Source of the DNA: Saxidomus purpurata
Taxonomy: Eukaryota; Mollusca; Bivalvia; Venerida; Veneridae
Direction: 5' to 3'
DNA length: 64,000 bases
Assembly (NCBI GenBank): GCA_022818135.1
Contig: JAFMSR010000017.1
Coordinates: 12,476,561 to 12,540,560 of the forward strand
Shown here: positions 10,901-23,318 of the stretch, one piece after another
How positions within the stretch are numbered: the stretch's first letter is position 1
Layout: the number at the start of each line of letters is the position of its first letter
Translations under genes and position numbers: made by a program
The notes under the pieces: generated by a model
Database searches by the model: none
What the model saw: the letters and a program-made list of their open reading frames with translations, nothing else
Told to the model about the DNA's origin: nothing

Positions 10901-12192
10901 TCTATATCACTTGAACCATGCATCTATATCGCACTAAACCATGCAACACAATCACCGTTCTATATCACTTGACCATGCGTCTCCTCTATCGCACTTAACC
11001 ATTCAACACAGTCAACGTTCTATATCATTTGAACCATGCGTCCATCTCGCACTAAACCATGCAACAAAGTCAACGTTCTATAGCAGTAAACCATGCGTCC
11101 ATATCGCACTTAACCATGCAACACAGTCAAAGTTCTAAATCACTTGACCATGCGTCTCCTCTATCGCACTTAACCATTCAACAAAGTCAACGTTCTATAT
11201 CACTTGAACCATGCGTCCATATCGCACTTAACCATGCACCATAGTCAACGTTCTATAGCAGTAAACCATGCGTCCATATCGCACTTAACCATGCACCAAA
11301 GTCAACGTTCTATGTCACTGAACCATGCAGTATAGTCAACGTTCTATATCACTTGAACCATGCAACGTTCTATTTATATTGTACCAAACCACCCAATGCA
11401 GTGAACGTTCCACGGCACACAGCATTTGCACTAACATACTTCAAATATTTCTAGTCATCAACACGGTACTAAAAGCATATATTTTAATTTCAGGGTATCT
11501 GTAGAACTGTACATTGCCCATTTGGTACGATCCCTGTTGACGGAATCTGCGAGAGCTTTGTTGTGTACTCAGAGGGACACATCCTTTATACACTGTTTGA
11601 GGTTAAGTTTTTGATTGGAAAACCGTTTTTCTCAAAGTATTTGCTCCGTAAAATACGGTCACATATTGTTGGATTCATCGAATTAACTCCCGGATGTCGA
11701 TCCTGTAGTTCTGAACTATTTCAGTCAAATGGAAATACTTATTTTCAAGGGAACATGTACACGAGCAACAGCTGTCCCGTTTCGTTGATACTCGAAACTT
11801 TTCGGTCTCTTGTAGCGTGGATCGAAAGCACAACACTTATCTGTGGAAACAACGGAGACGAGCATCGATTCACACTTACATTTGTGAAAGAAAGGCTTTC
11901 ATATAGTGTTAAGGACGAAGCATTCGCCGGCAATCCCTGCACGAATGCTGCAACTCAGGTGGAGCTTCAGATGTTGCACAGTTGCCCACGATTTGTGATG
12001 CCTATAACCGAGCTGTACGGTATTCCATCGGATACATCTCCATATGTAGATTCCCTCGGTCTGGTTTCAATCTGTGCGGACAAATATTTTCAAACCCTTC
12101 AGATAGAACAGTCAGATGCGATATTTTGGCAGCCGAACAAATTCATGTTCGCGACTTTACTCTACACGTGCTTATTATTCTTAATGCATTAA
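7979..12192 (+). CDS. secreted or GPI-anchored somatomedin-B-like cysteine-rich protein (paralog 1)
   Basis: Three exons join in phase 0: 7979-8110, 9694-10530 and 11494-12192, with GTAAGT donors and TTTCAG acceptors, giving 555 residues. Exon 1 encodes a signal peptide (about residues 1-24). A somatomedin-B-like cluster spans exons 1 and 2: LCPYNDFC, then ESCCVKCSCATDCDKVGNCC. Exon 2 adds two paired-cysteine motifs, NRHCAMCHGV and NIYCYLCN. Exon 3 opens with CRTVHCPFGTIPVDGIC, a motif I associate with ectodomains of some mollusc Mth/adhesion-type receptors. There is no seven-helix domain: the protein ends in a short hydrophobic tail (FATLLYTCLLFLMH), suggesting a GPI signal or terminal anchor. 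The ligand is unknown. A same-strand paralog with identical exon phases lies at 40046. Introns 1 and 2 hold minisatellites and a MITE. Confidence 0.8.
8240..8925 (+). repeat. minisatellite of about 40 bp, 17 copies, in intron 1
   Basis: Seventeen units contain the core GTCGTCGCTTTGCTTGG followed by AACTTCGGGCTGGATTAAGT, with unit lengths of 38-41 bp. The unit is GC-richer than the surroundings. Unit length is not a multiple of three overall, so its open frames are incidental. Confidence 0.93.
8975..9381. mobile_element. 407-bp MITE with TTAA target duplication, in intron 1
   Basis: The inverted ends read AGAGGCACTCCCTACATATA on the left and AGAGGCAGTCCCTACAAATA reversed on the right. TTAA flanks both sides (8971-8974 and 9382-9385). 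TTAA duplication is typical of piggyBac and Kolobok elements. No transposase is present, so this is a non-autonomous copy. Confidence 0.75.
10850..11400 (+). repeat. minisatellite of 57-60 bp, about 8-9 copies, in intron 2
   Basis: Units alternate an AACCATGCAACACAGTCAAC core, followed by GTTCTATATCACTTG, with an ACCATGCGTCCATATCGCAC half. The period is near 58 bp from about 10877 to 11290, with a decayed end. Confidence 0.88.
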
Positions 12193-13399
12193 TATACAGA
12201 TTATTTGTTACCTTGAAACCTTAGGCAAAAAAAAATCTGTGTTTCGGAGTCTGAGTCTCTACCTAGCGAAATCCACCTGTCACCAATTGTTTTTGTTTTT
12301 TGTTTTTTTTTTTTCAAAAAAAAAATTTTTTTTTTAAAGTGTCCCTTCCCTATCTAGAACTACCTAGCATTTTTGGGACCGTTGCCCTAAATATTTCCCA
12401 ATCTTTACATTTTTTTCGATTAAAAATAAAAACAAAACAAACTGTGTCCCTACCCTACCTAGCATTTTTGCCGTTGCCCTGGACACTGACTTTTGTTTCG
12501 GCCTTGGAACAGCGAATGTGTATGTATCAGCAGCTGCAGTATGCCAGGTTACAGATACATGTATACAGTATGTCGTGAATAATAGTGCTTTGTATGACAG
12601 TCTTTTTTCCCGGATCACTTTTTTTCACACTGTGATAAGTAAGATCGAATATTCGTAGTAAATATGAGAATAGGATCTTGTTGTTTTTTTTTTCAATTAA
12701 AACAGTCGCATATTTTATATTTCCAGCGATATTTGTGATTTTCTCGCCAACCCGTATGCCACATGTCAATATGTGGCGAGAACAAAATGTGGTATGTGAA
12801 AATATGGTCCTTCAGGGCTTCTATTCTTTTTTCAAGACCTATTTGTGGCCTTTATTGTGATGTCATTTTTTGGGTTTTTTTGGTAAGAACATACAACAAG
12901 GTTTATATGAAACAAAATCGAGTTTGGTTTTGTATTAATACTCCAAATTACTATATGAAAATTCGAAGAATCTTGTTAACAGTTTTCGAGATGCAGTCCA
13001 AAAAAGGCAATAAATGTGTTAAGACAACAATAATGACCCTATGTTTTTTCTTGATATCTATACTTTAAAGCGAGAACGTTACAAAGAGATATTATTCATT
13101 AAAACAAGGCACACAAGAGTTTTTCCAGTTCTTTTTACACAGCAGAATTCAACGTGTTTGTAATGAAGTATGTAATGAAACAAGAAATGAATATAATAAA
13201 GTTAGGCTGCTCCATATTCTACTTGATTATGTAAAGCTTGTTTGTCGACTGGTAACTGAAAAGCACATGTTTCAAAACACAAACTACATTTTAATATGCT
13301 TTCTATAGAAAAGAAAACACATTTTCCCTTCCGTGTCATTGAATACTTTATGTTTATTCATGATGTTCCTTTTCGTGTCATTGAGTCATTTATATTATT
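12193..13399. other. 3' flank of paralog 1; no gene recognised
   Basis: Contains a long T/A homopolymer stretch near 12290-12340 and two copies of a CCTAC/TCTACCTAGCATTTTTG motif (near 12350 and 12455). Open frames at 12300-13068 are low-complexity and overlap one another on both strands, with no recognisable domain. Confidence 0.45.
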
Positions 13400-14232
13400 G
13401 GCGCTGTGCGGAAGCACAGTGCCAGTATTGAATAGGTTTTAATTTTGTACCATGGGGTTGCATAATCGAATAGGGAGTAGCCAACATTATTATTGTAATT
13501 AAAAACTATGTATTATGTGTGAACAAACTCCCTATAATGAATAAATAAATAGTATTAACTGATTACAAACAATACTATACCAGATGCATACGTCTTCGAC
13601 CGTTAATTCAAAACTTTTGACATATTCATAGGATATTTAATAACTTTTCCACAAACTTGAAGGTTACGGTTTTTTTATTGCTTTGTTTACGGACCCTACG
13701 GCCAGATTCATCAAAGTTCAGAAAAAACGTCTCAATAGTTGTTTTGCTAACTCTAAACATTTTGAAGTTTAAATACATATGTTGTCAACGTGAATAATTA
13801 ATGAAAACCTATTTTAATTACTACATACTAAAGTAAAATGTAGGCATTATAAATAAGACCGTTCAACTAACTATGCGATACATGGGGTCTCAATGAAAGT
13901 TATGTAAAGCATCGCTAACAACTGACCAATAGTAAAGACAAAATTAATCACGTGGGTTTCGTCGCGTCGAAAAGCGTCTACTGACCACGAGCTGTAGCCT
14001 TGTTTAATGGGCGTCATCGTACCATTATACGGAAGGTTGTTTTATGATTCGTTTATTTTTTTGTTAAACTGTAGTAAATGTGTTTTTTACTTATTATGAT
14101 AACAGTTACAAATAACATAATGTATTTGGTTTTTCCCGTTGATAGGTTGTTTACTGATATTCTAAAATGACTCTGATTCCTTTAAATCATGTTTCAAAAA
14201 CATGCGCAGCGCCTTTGATGCTTTGCATCAAA
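13400..14232. repeat. candidate non-coding element bounded by hairpins
   Basis: The left end is a hairpin (GGCGCTGTGC at 13400-13409 with GCACAGTGCC at 13414-13423). The right end carries GCGCAGCGCC and a palindrome with an 8-bp stem and 3-nt loop at 14214-14232 (TTTGATGCTTTGCATCAAA). The outer decamers form an inverted pair, GGCGCTG(T/C)GC. No target duplication is clear and no protein is encoded. Confidence 0.4.
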
Positions 14233-16708
14233 ATTTGTCTTGTTTCGTAATGGTATGAATACTGCAAATCGTCGGTGTTTCTCCGTTGTCTATCCCAATG
14301 TACATTAAGTCCATATTAATATACAATGTATAGTGCCCTTTTCTCGTGTGTTTGAAAGCCCTTTGGATTGACTGCATGTGATTTAATTCCTCATACAGGT
14401 CTGTGTGGCTGTGGGGGTTTTATTGCATGCCTACTAGCAGATATATGTTGTTAACATTATGTTCCAGTTACGTGACAAGAAATGTTTGCATCATGGCTAA
14501 CATCCTGTTTATGTTTCTATATGGATAGATCGTCAAAATATTGATAGTCTAGTAAGTCGTGAAAGATCGGAAATCATGATAAACAACAGTTATAGGATTT
14601 GAACCCAATGGCTACAATTGCAGTAAATGTCACAGACACCAGGAGCATGGAAAGTGGTCCCCATTGCCAGGTCCCAAGCCCCTTGGTCGGCAAATTATTG
14701 TCACCACAGTAAGTCTATGGTAATACAGTAATGATTGCTACCCAAGCAGGTTATTAAAGATATTTCGTTAAGCAGCCTTATGATATGCAAGATATAGATA
14801 ATTGTCATATGAAAATCATGCCTATGTCTAGGTTATCAATTCGTAATTTGCCCCTTTACCATTATCTACTTATCATTTAAAACTGTTCAACAGAAATGCA
14901 AAAAGGCTATATGAAAAACTTTACATACATGCATGCACATGTCATTTTTCATAAAGCATTCGGAAGTAAGCGTGTTGTAATTTTTACATAAACAATCGTA
15001 CATAGTTTTGCATCGAATACAAATGTTTCCGAGAATTTATTTAACGGCACCAGATGTTGTCTGCGTGGACAGAATTCCATCATGTCCAACAAATCGCTAC
15101 AAGGATACTCGTGGTATACAATCTATACGTCTGGTTACCTGTTTCACAACCTTTTTTTAAATAAAGATATTCTGACAATTCATTTTTTGTATTATACAAT
15201 GTGCCCTATATGTATCAGTAGAAAATATTGCGCAATATTGGGTTTTGTTTGCAAACACGATCTCCCCTATTACTCCTTGTAAGATAAGACACTGCCTGGT
15301 TAGGTATCTTTAAACTTCAAGGAATGGCTTTTAACCAAAGGATCTTTACCAAACTTGCGTGCTTTGTAGCATCATTGCATTGTTACATTAGCTATAAGTT
15401 TTGTTAAATAATTTAATTAGACATAATAGTATCATGTAACTAAATGAAATGCATTACATCATTCACGATCAGCGCTTTGGTTATTTATCTGAACAACATA
15501 AAATTACTGAATTGAACCGTAAACCTTCATTTCAATCAAGATCCTTTGAATATGTTGATACATTATGAATCAAGAAGTGTCAGTCCCTGAAACATACTGC
15601 TTTACATTAACATTAAACCCTTTACATCAAACTGAAAGATATGCTTCTAGAAGTCGGGGCTTTCCCACTTCTGTAGCAAGTAGATACCGAACAGTAACGT
15701 AAATTTATAGTTTTTGCAATCAAACCTAAACGCGGATACTTGTAATAATTACAAGTTGTTTAAACAAATAATTACATGTATATACACTACAAGCAATTAA
15801 ATTTATTCTAATGCGCATCCTTTGCATAAGTCAACTATTTAACTTATTTGATTATTATGTTAAACATTATACAAATTTGAGCAAATTAATTCAATGCATA
15901 ACCTAAGTGGATAAAACTGGAAGCTTGAAGCTTATTTAAGACTCAATTCACTTGCTTGATTATTGCAAATATTATTGAATTTTTTTTATGAACACATACA
16001 CATCTTATTATGGCAGACCAAAGTCTTTAAAATAGTACTATTTGAAAGACATTGGGCAGGCTAAAACTGTATACGCTCGAATCCCGGCCGGAGCACTGGA
16101 CATTTCAGAAACGCTTTTCAGTGTTTCCCGCTTATCTAGAGATGAAGTGGTTAGAAACCCAGTGGTAGTCTCACGTGTGTCGGTGCTATACACCGGACAT
16201 GTAAAAAAACCAAGGGGTCTTTTCGAGCTAGGGTCTACTACCAGGATTCCCTTGATTCTGTATCTGTCTCTCTTCAACCTGCGTCTGTCAGGAGTCTTGG
16301 CAAGTTCACCCAGGGAGAAGTTTCAGGGTCGGTCGGGACTAATAAACAATCAAAGAAAAAAAATTAATGTCAATTTGTCTTGTAACAACTCCGCAGTTGT
16401 AAACAGAGCATTGCCCCGTGCTTATAAGGCCTGTCGATTGTTTCCCTTTACATCAAAATGTCACTTACTAGCTACACTTCTTTGAGCGCTACTGGATTTT
16501 TGTCTTATCAGATGTCTTTATCCAAGCGTGAACTGGGCAGGCACTGGTTGGCTCTGATTTCATTACGACCTAGGATTGTTTTGTTTCTATGTTTTAAAGT
16601 TTTATTCAAATGATGAGAGATAAGTATTAAGGTTAGGAAGAAACTGAACTATAAGGGAATCATGAAATAATAATTTTTATCGGTCATATGTAGTGAGTTT
16701 TCGGGACC
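14233..16708. other. intergenic; no gene recognised, possible repeat at 16050-16330
   Basis: Mostly AT-rich with no coding signature. At about 16078-16092 there is a B-box-like GCTCGAATCCCGGCC, followed by a GC-richer stretch up to 16330 (CACCGGACATG, CAAGGGGTCTTTTCGAGCTA) that resembles dispersed bivalve repeats. The open frame through it (16042-16485) is probably incidental. Confidence 0.4.
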
Positions 16709-17546
16709 GAATGAAAATGCATTTATAAAAGTCATTATATGTGTATGAATATGTACATGCGAACGTAACGAGTTAGCTTTGCTTACTATAAAACTGTGTG
16801 TACGAAATTAATGCAAAAATCCTCATAACAAATATACAGTAAATACTGATTTTGAAATAAAAAGTCAAGATTTTTACTTAAAGAATTTGTTTACACTTGT
16901 GTGCCAATTGTTTCTATTACTTTGTAACTTCAAAATGTCGTTTTGATTTGTTTCCAAATCACGGTTTACATAGTCACAGTTTCTTATGCTACAAACTTTT
17001 GATACAATAAATTGACCAAAAAGAGTTTTGTTTTGAAGCAACTTTTATAAAGGTCCGTCCATAAGAGCAAATATGTTAGTTTGAATTTGTGGATGAGACC
17101 TGACCAAGAGCGTATGATATAAATTTATCAAGTAAAGGCCAAATGCAACGTAAATGATATACACTTCGAAAGTTTAGAATTGACGAACTGTATCTGCTTC
17201 TTTGTTTATTATGAGATACAACCGTTTTACAATTAATCGTGTCATAATAATCCTTGCACTTTGGTGTAATTGTCAGAGGCGAGAAAATAGATTAAACACT
17301 GTCCAAACATACCATTGCCATTTTTGTAACTGTATCAATTTTGCTCGTACATTTGCTTATTACTTTGCATGAATTACAACTGGGTCCTAATATAAGTTAT
17401 ATTAGAACCCAGATTAAAAACGGAAAGGACATCTCTAAAGATGCATCATTATTTGAATGTTTATAATCTCGTATCTAATTGTTTCACACTTTTACCATCA
17501 AGTTGATCACTGCCAGGCGGGTTTGTTTTACCTATCGTTTCATCAT

Positions 17547-17732
17547 TCAAACAGTAGTTGTCATTATCATATTCGTTTGGTCTTTTTTGCACAACGGGCT
17601 TGCTGGATTAGTACTATTACCAGTATCTGTTATGGAAACATCTACGTCGTTTTCCTGCGATTTACGAGCTTCGTGTAAATGATACTCATCGGTTGCTCTC
17701 CAATTTTCGCTATTTTGAGCTGTTCCATGATC
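17547..17732 (-). CDS. candidate cytoplasmic-tail exon, unit A membrane protein
   Basis: The minus strand shows an acceptor (TATAATAG) followed by an open segment of 61 codons and a stop. It is hydrophilic and includes NSENWRATDEYHLHEARKSQ. The unit B counterpart has the same acceptor and the near-identical NSENWRATDEHLLHEAGKSL. Conservation supports an exon, and its position downstream of the transmembrane exon suggests a cytoplasmic tail. The reading frame is uncertain: another frame near the 3' end is also conserved between copies, and direct splicing from the donor at 22884 is not in phase with the frame given here. An intermediate exon may be missing. Confidence 0.4.
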   Translation of the reverse strand, partial: DHGTAQNSENWRATDEYHLHEARKSQENDVDVSITDTGNSTNPASPLCKKDQTNMIMTTTV

Positions 17733-18039
17733 CTATTATATAAATTAAAATAGTAAGTTCATGTACTCATACATCACAAATAGCATGTTCTTTAAAATTT
17801 CATCTTGAATCATAGGGCAATACTTTTAATATTAAAGTTTGAATACGTTACAGAACATTGATTAAAAGAAGATATAAAATAGTTTGCAAAGCGCTAAAAG
17901 AATACATTGTGAAGCATTGTCTCGTGATACTTCTGACCGGATGCACTCAGAGTAACAAAAGTGGCATCTATAGTATGCTCAGATGTCTATCAACATTTTC
18001 AATTATTGGTATACATCTAATATGGTGTCTTTTCACGTA

Positions 18040-18965
18040 AAATTCAAGAGCCAATGTTCATTTATTTAGAGTGTACTTCAAAATCCCTTTGGTCGAAATC
18101 TCCTTGGTCCAAAAATGGCACAGTAGTCACAATCCACTCAATGAATTTTACGAGTGGAAAAGCATATATTGAATAAAGGAAATACTGAATGTTTCATTTG
18201 TCTCTAGTTTAACAAAATTTAAAGAGGTCTACTAGACAATGCTACATGCCAAATATCTAAGCTCTAGGCCTTGTGGTTTCAAAAAAAGAAGATTTTTAAA
18301 GTTGTTCCTATATAAGCCTATATAAAACTAAATTACCCCCTGTGCGGGGTCAATTTAAATCCGGGGATCATAATTTGAACAATCTTGGTAGAGGTCAACT
18401 AACCAATGCTTTATGCCAAATATATAAAGTCTATGCCTTGTGGTTTCAGAGAAGAAGATTTTAAAGGTTTTCCTATATAAGCCTCTGTAAAACTAAGTGA
18501 CCATCAGTGCGGGGTCAATTTTGATCCGGGGGTCATCATTTGAACAATCCTGGTAGAGGTCTACTAGACAATGTTACATGCCAAATATCTAAGCTCTAGG
18601 CTTTGTGCTTTCAGAGAAGGAGATTTTTTAAGTTTTTCCTATATAAGCCTATGCAAAACTAAGTGACCATCCGCGCGGGGTCAATTTTGACCCGGGGGTC
18701 ATTATTTGAACAATCTTGGTAGAGGTTCACTACACAATGCTACATGCCAAATATCTCAGCTGGTTTGAGAGAAGAAGATTGTTAAAGTGTTTCCTATTTG
18801 TTGCCATAGCAACCAGAGTTCTGCATGGAATGGAATTCTTTGAACAATTTTGGTAGAGCTTCATGCAAGGAACATTCCTGCATAGTTTTATCAACATTGG
18901 CCTAGTGGTGTCAGAGGAGATGTCATTTGAATCAAAATGTTGACGGACGACGGACAATTATTAAT
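18040..18965 (+). repeat. tandem array of about 175-180 bp units
   Basis: Four degraded units share ordered landmarks: GGTAGAGGTCTACTAGACAA, TGCCAAATATCTAAGCTCTA, AGAGAAGAAGATTTT, TCCTATATAAGCCTATG and a TGCGGGGTCAATTTTGA-type block. The array ends at GACGGACGACGGACA (about 18942-18956), immediately before the left arm of a long-inverted-repeat element. A related array lies at 30735-31600. Confidence 0.8.
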
Positions 18966-18984
18966 CAGAAAAGCTCAAAAAAGC

Positions 18985-21975
18985 TAAAAAAAATCTGTCA
19001 CACGGCTTGGAACTTCAAGATGGCCGTCAAGATGGCCGCCTAAAATCTTGCAAAGTTGTTTTGCCTAATTTCTGTTTGACATAGAAAATCTTAACAAATG
19101 ACACTAAAAGTTATGAAATTGACACATGTTGTCCCCGAATTAAAAATTGCATAAATGTAATAGCCTTATTATTTTCAGTGATGTAAATGAATGCTCGATA
19201 TCAAAATATATATAAAGGCCAATGTCTAAAAGGTGGGTGGATAAACCAAGGCTTGAAAATGAAAATATTTGTGTTTATGTAATGAACCAAATTCCAGGGC
19301 TGTTTTTATGTCAATATTATATCTTATGTAGAACAATTTTGCATAAATTATGCCGTCGATTGAGTATAAAAATTATGTTTAATTAGATGATTGATTTTGG
19401 TATACAAATATTTGATTGCATTTTAATCAATGTGTTAGAAAAAGGTTCACAAAGTTATAGGGTTCTGCAAAGATGGTTAGAAATGCAAAGGTGAGCTTTC
19501 AGGATCGATGAATGTCCGGTGTTTGTTATCTACTGTTTGCTTTAAGCAAGATCTTCTACTAATTTAAAACTAATTTCAAAAAAAGCTGTACATGTATGTT
19601 TTTTGCATAAAGCTCTAACAAACTTTTCAAACGATTAATTTTAATACCGATCTCGGATTGCTTTGGGAACAAACAACATAAACTTTAGAAATCTTCCTAC
19701 ACACCGGAAAGATAAAAGCTAAAATATCTGTAATGCAGCCCTGTCTAGATTACTAATATTTAAAATAAATCTTGACCCTTGGATCAAAATTGACCCCGCC
19801 AATGAGTCATTTGCTTTTACATAGGTTTTTGTAGTAAAACTTGAACGCATCTTCTTCTCTGTAGCCCTAGGACACGGTAGTTTAGATTTTTAGCATGTTG
19901 CATTGACTTTTTGACTACTACCAACATGGTTCAAATCATGACCTCGGGTCAAAACTGACCCCGTCCGGTTAATTAGTTGATCTTACATAGAATTATAAAG
20001 GGAATATTAAATAGTCTTCCTCCACGAAATCACAAGGCCCAGAGCTGAGTTATTTGGAGTGTAGCATTGCCTTACAGGCCTTGCCTTACAGGCCCCCAGC
20101 CAGATTATTCAAACCATGACTTCGGGTCAAAATTGACACCAACGGTGGCCACTTGATTTTACATGAATTTCGATAGAAAGTCTTCTTATCCGAGGCGTTA
20201 CATATATACAAGAGGTTCCCATTTCATTTTTTAACAAAACAAATCAATACAAAATAGCACATACTAAACGTTTATTGCAGCAATGTGATCCATAACAATT
20301 GTATACAATTCTACAACGTTTCGGCTATGATTGAGAGTCTGATTTATTGAAAGTTGGTCCAGTTACCGCCACTCGTCCAATGCTATTTTAGGACCCGTCA
20401 ACGAGTTTATCGTGCCCTATTGCTAACGTCGCATCATGATTCCTCTTATACATGTACTTAAATCCGTCGGGACGGCATCAGGTGATTTAGGCATACGCTC
20501 TTCTGGTATTATAAAGTTTATATTTAAATTGTATTAGTCAACTATATCTATTAACACATGTTAAACATTGCAAAGGTTTCGAAATTTCTCGTGCAGTTTT
20601 GTCACAATTAAAATTTCTTTTGCGTTCAAAATAAGTTGGGCACCTCTCGTATTGGCCGTAAAAATGCAAATACTGCGTCAGGTGTGGCAAATATCTCTAC
20701 CTCTCTTTATATGTGCCTACAATACAGCCATTGCAAACAAACAGCTTTCGGTGAATTAGGTTATCTTAGAGATGTAACAGCCTGTAACCCTGAAGGTATT
20801 GAGTCATTTGTGTGGCGTTTGTGCGGCAAATCAGAACTGATTGATATGATTGAAATCCACTTTTGCATGTTTAAAGAAAAACATAGTTAAGTTGTCTATC
20901 AAAACGTCTATACCACCTTGTAGCTTAAGAGGTTCAATGCCACCATGCCATAAGGTTCTTAAAAGCCCTTTTTCTGAGGAATATGGTTGGTCACTCGATG
21001 AGGTCTGTTACAAAGTAATTTTGTTCGTATAACATTTCGTTGTTGACCTTCTGCTTATTGAATGTAATGACGATTTTGTTGAAGATGATTCTTGGATACC
21101 TAAATCAGTTGCATAATTTGTGCAAAAATATATCACAAATTCTTATATGAATATCAAATCAGCCCTGGAATTTGACTCATTACATAAACACATATATTTT
21201 CATTTTCAGGCATTGGTTTACCCCACCCACCTTTAAGACATCGCCCTTTTATATAAAGAAAGGAAATTCAATCGCATTGTGTTTCAGGGACAATATGTGT
21301 CAATTTTATTAATTTGAGTGTTATTTGTTTAGACTTTCCATGTTTAACAGAGATTAGGCAAGAGAAACTGCTTTTTATATAAGATTTGAAAAACCAACTC
21401 GATTTTTGCATATCAACATTTAGAAAATAAATAAAATGAAGTTATATCTCATTATTTACCACATGATTACATGAATATATTTTCAAAATGTGTAATAAAA
21501 AGTAAAAATTGCTCAGAATGTATTAAGACATTTACCTTTGTTTATTTTTCACTTTCAGGGGTTAACTTACCCCACCACTTTTACAGGAATTTGTGTCTAC
21601 AACACCATGCCAGATACAATTTTGAGGCAAGATTTTCTTGCTTAATAATTATTTTACTGCCTTGAAAGTTTTAGACACTATTTGATGGATTTCTTGAGTT
21701 CTGTAATACTTGACAGGTAATTTTTGTAATAAACACTGATTTTTAGCCTATTTTGGGGGAATGTTTGTGCAATATTTCCAAAATGGCGGTTACAGTCACA
21801 TATTAAAATGTATTATTTTTGTCAATCATTATATATTTCAGTTCATTTTATTGAAATTCTTTTTCAACCGGCTGTACAAGGAGCTCAGATTATGCTTTGT
21901 TATTTACGGGTGTAAATTAAAGATTTTCAGCGGCCATCTTGAATTTTCAAGCCGTGTGACATTTTTTTTAAAGAA
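18985..21975. mobile_element. long-inverted-repeat element 1 (non-coding)
   Basis: The left arm (about 18985-19370) and right arm (about 21110-21975) are inverted copies. Both carry TGTCACACGGCTTG at the outer edge, CAAGATGGCCG boxes, and further in AAAGGTGGGTGG next to CATTACATAAACACA. The right arm has about 550 bp extra (21390-21930) with a second CCCCACC block. The centre (19770-20200) holds inverted-orientation units related to the 180-bp array. No transposase was recognised; the frames at 20568-20890 match nothing I know. Absence of this block from duplication unit B confirms it is an insertion or part of one. Confidence 0.7.
19770..20200 (-). repeat. inverted units of the 180-bp repeat inside element 1
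   Basis: Two to three units read in reverse relative to 18040-18965, recognised by GGGTCAAAACTGACCCCGTC-like blocks followed by TCTTCTCTG and a CATTG segment. Their opposite orientation suggests the 180-bp family also lies between the arms. Confidence 0.6.
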
Positions 21976-22883
21976 ATGGGTTTTTGTTTTCAGTAGAAAT
22001 TTTGCTTTCATTTAAGACTAATTTCGCTTTTGGGTGCGAATTGTAAATAATTACCGTTAGCTCTTGGACTAGTAATTTGCCATAAAATACCTCCATGGGC
22101 TACATTGTGCTATCGCAATACCTCTTCTAGCGCTCCGAGTTATTCAGAAAATATCAAAATTTTAACTGACACGAAGTAATTTAGCCATTATGTCTAAACA
22201 AATAACACCAAAACCTTTTAATCCGTCAATTTTCTCTCAATCTTTATCCTATTAAGTATAATGTATGCTCGGCTTAATTACATTCTAGGAAATCTAGCTG
22301 GCATCTGTCTGAAATGTGTAATAATAACCTATTTAAATATATCGTGGAACTATGTCAGAGGTCATAATAATATTAAATGAAGTCTGCTATAGACAGTTAC
22401 CTTGGGTTTGCTTTTTTGTCTTCTCCATATTACGTTTGTCCTAAAAAACGTGAAGTTATAACAATAAAATACTTTTTTGTCTTTCGTAGTGGAATATAAT
22501 AATACGCATGATATAGTCAACAATATACTGGTTTCGTGTCATAAAACACAAAATTATTCTACAATTATGTATTAAGGACCGTGAAAACACAGTCAAATGG
22601 AACATTCAGAGGCGTATATATGCATATGCCTAATGATATCATACGCAAATATTGACACCCAAAGACAATTTGTATTTATGACACAATCTTACTGTGAAAA
22701 TAAACAACGTAGAAATATATATCTATAGAACAATTTATTTTGAGCCTTTTTAACGTCACCTTTAAATTATAAATAACACGTACGTACTAGTAATTGATCC
22801 AATCCAGGAATCCTGTATAACTTAAATGAGTGGCGTGGTAATTTTTGATAAAATAACTGTATACATGTAAGCTGTATACTTAC

Positions 22884-23318
22884 GTAACAAGCGCGATAAC
22901 TATGATCACAATTATACATGTAATAATGATGATTAATGTTGAGTCCCGTTTATCTTCACTACGTGGTTGATCTGTAAATAGTTCTGTTGTATAACCTGTC
23001 GTTGACACTGAACGGTTTGTTGTATGTAGGGAGGAGTCTGCAGTGTGACTAGACATGGCAACAGTTCCATTACGTGTATTGCCAACAGTTGTGGACGACA
23101 CTGGAAAACAGTCAGCCTCTACTTCCGGGTCTTCTGGTCTACATCTTCGTGCGATACTGCATATTTCCGTCAGACAAACCTGCCGGCTAAGCGCATGCTC
23201 GCGGAATTGACTGAAAGTCAACATAGGTGGCGGACAAGGCGCGCATTCTATGAAGTCTAGGGTTGCCCCTCGAGACCAGCATGAGTTCATAATTGTATTT
23301 AATCCGTCTAATAGTAAA
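22884..23318 (-). CDS. cysteine-rich single-pass membrane protein exon (unit A)
   Basis: A minus-strand exon runs from a TTCACAG acceptor (exon start 23318) to a GTAAGTAT donor (exon end 22884). It encodes a cysteine-rich segment with FIECAPCPPPML, VCLTEICSIARRC and DCFPVSSTT, a Ser/Thr-rich stalk of about 45 residues, and a terminal hydrophobic helix of about 20 residues (IIIITCIIVIIVIALVT). Topology is therefore type I, with stalk O-glycosylation likely. The C-x-x-C-P spacing loosely recalls TNF-receptor-type repeats, but there are too few cysteines to assign the family. The exon with the signal peptide is not identified; a conserved minus-strand candidate (MGI...CFYGCFNVNLCLRG) lies near 24250-24310. 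Its partner is at 27695-28075. Confidence 0.68.

Noticed and set aside
12300..13068. Overlapping small open frames after paralog 1
   Set aside because: Low-complexity, on both strands, with no domain or paralog; likely chance in AT-rich DNA.
16042..16485. 147-codon open frame
   Set aside because: A complementary open frame spans the same bases, the sequence resembles a dispersed repeat, and no splice signals or domains were seen.
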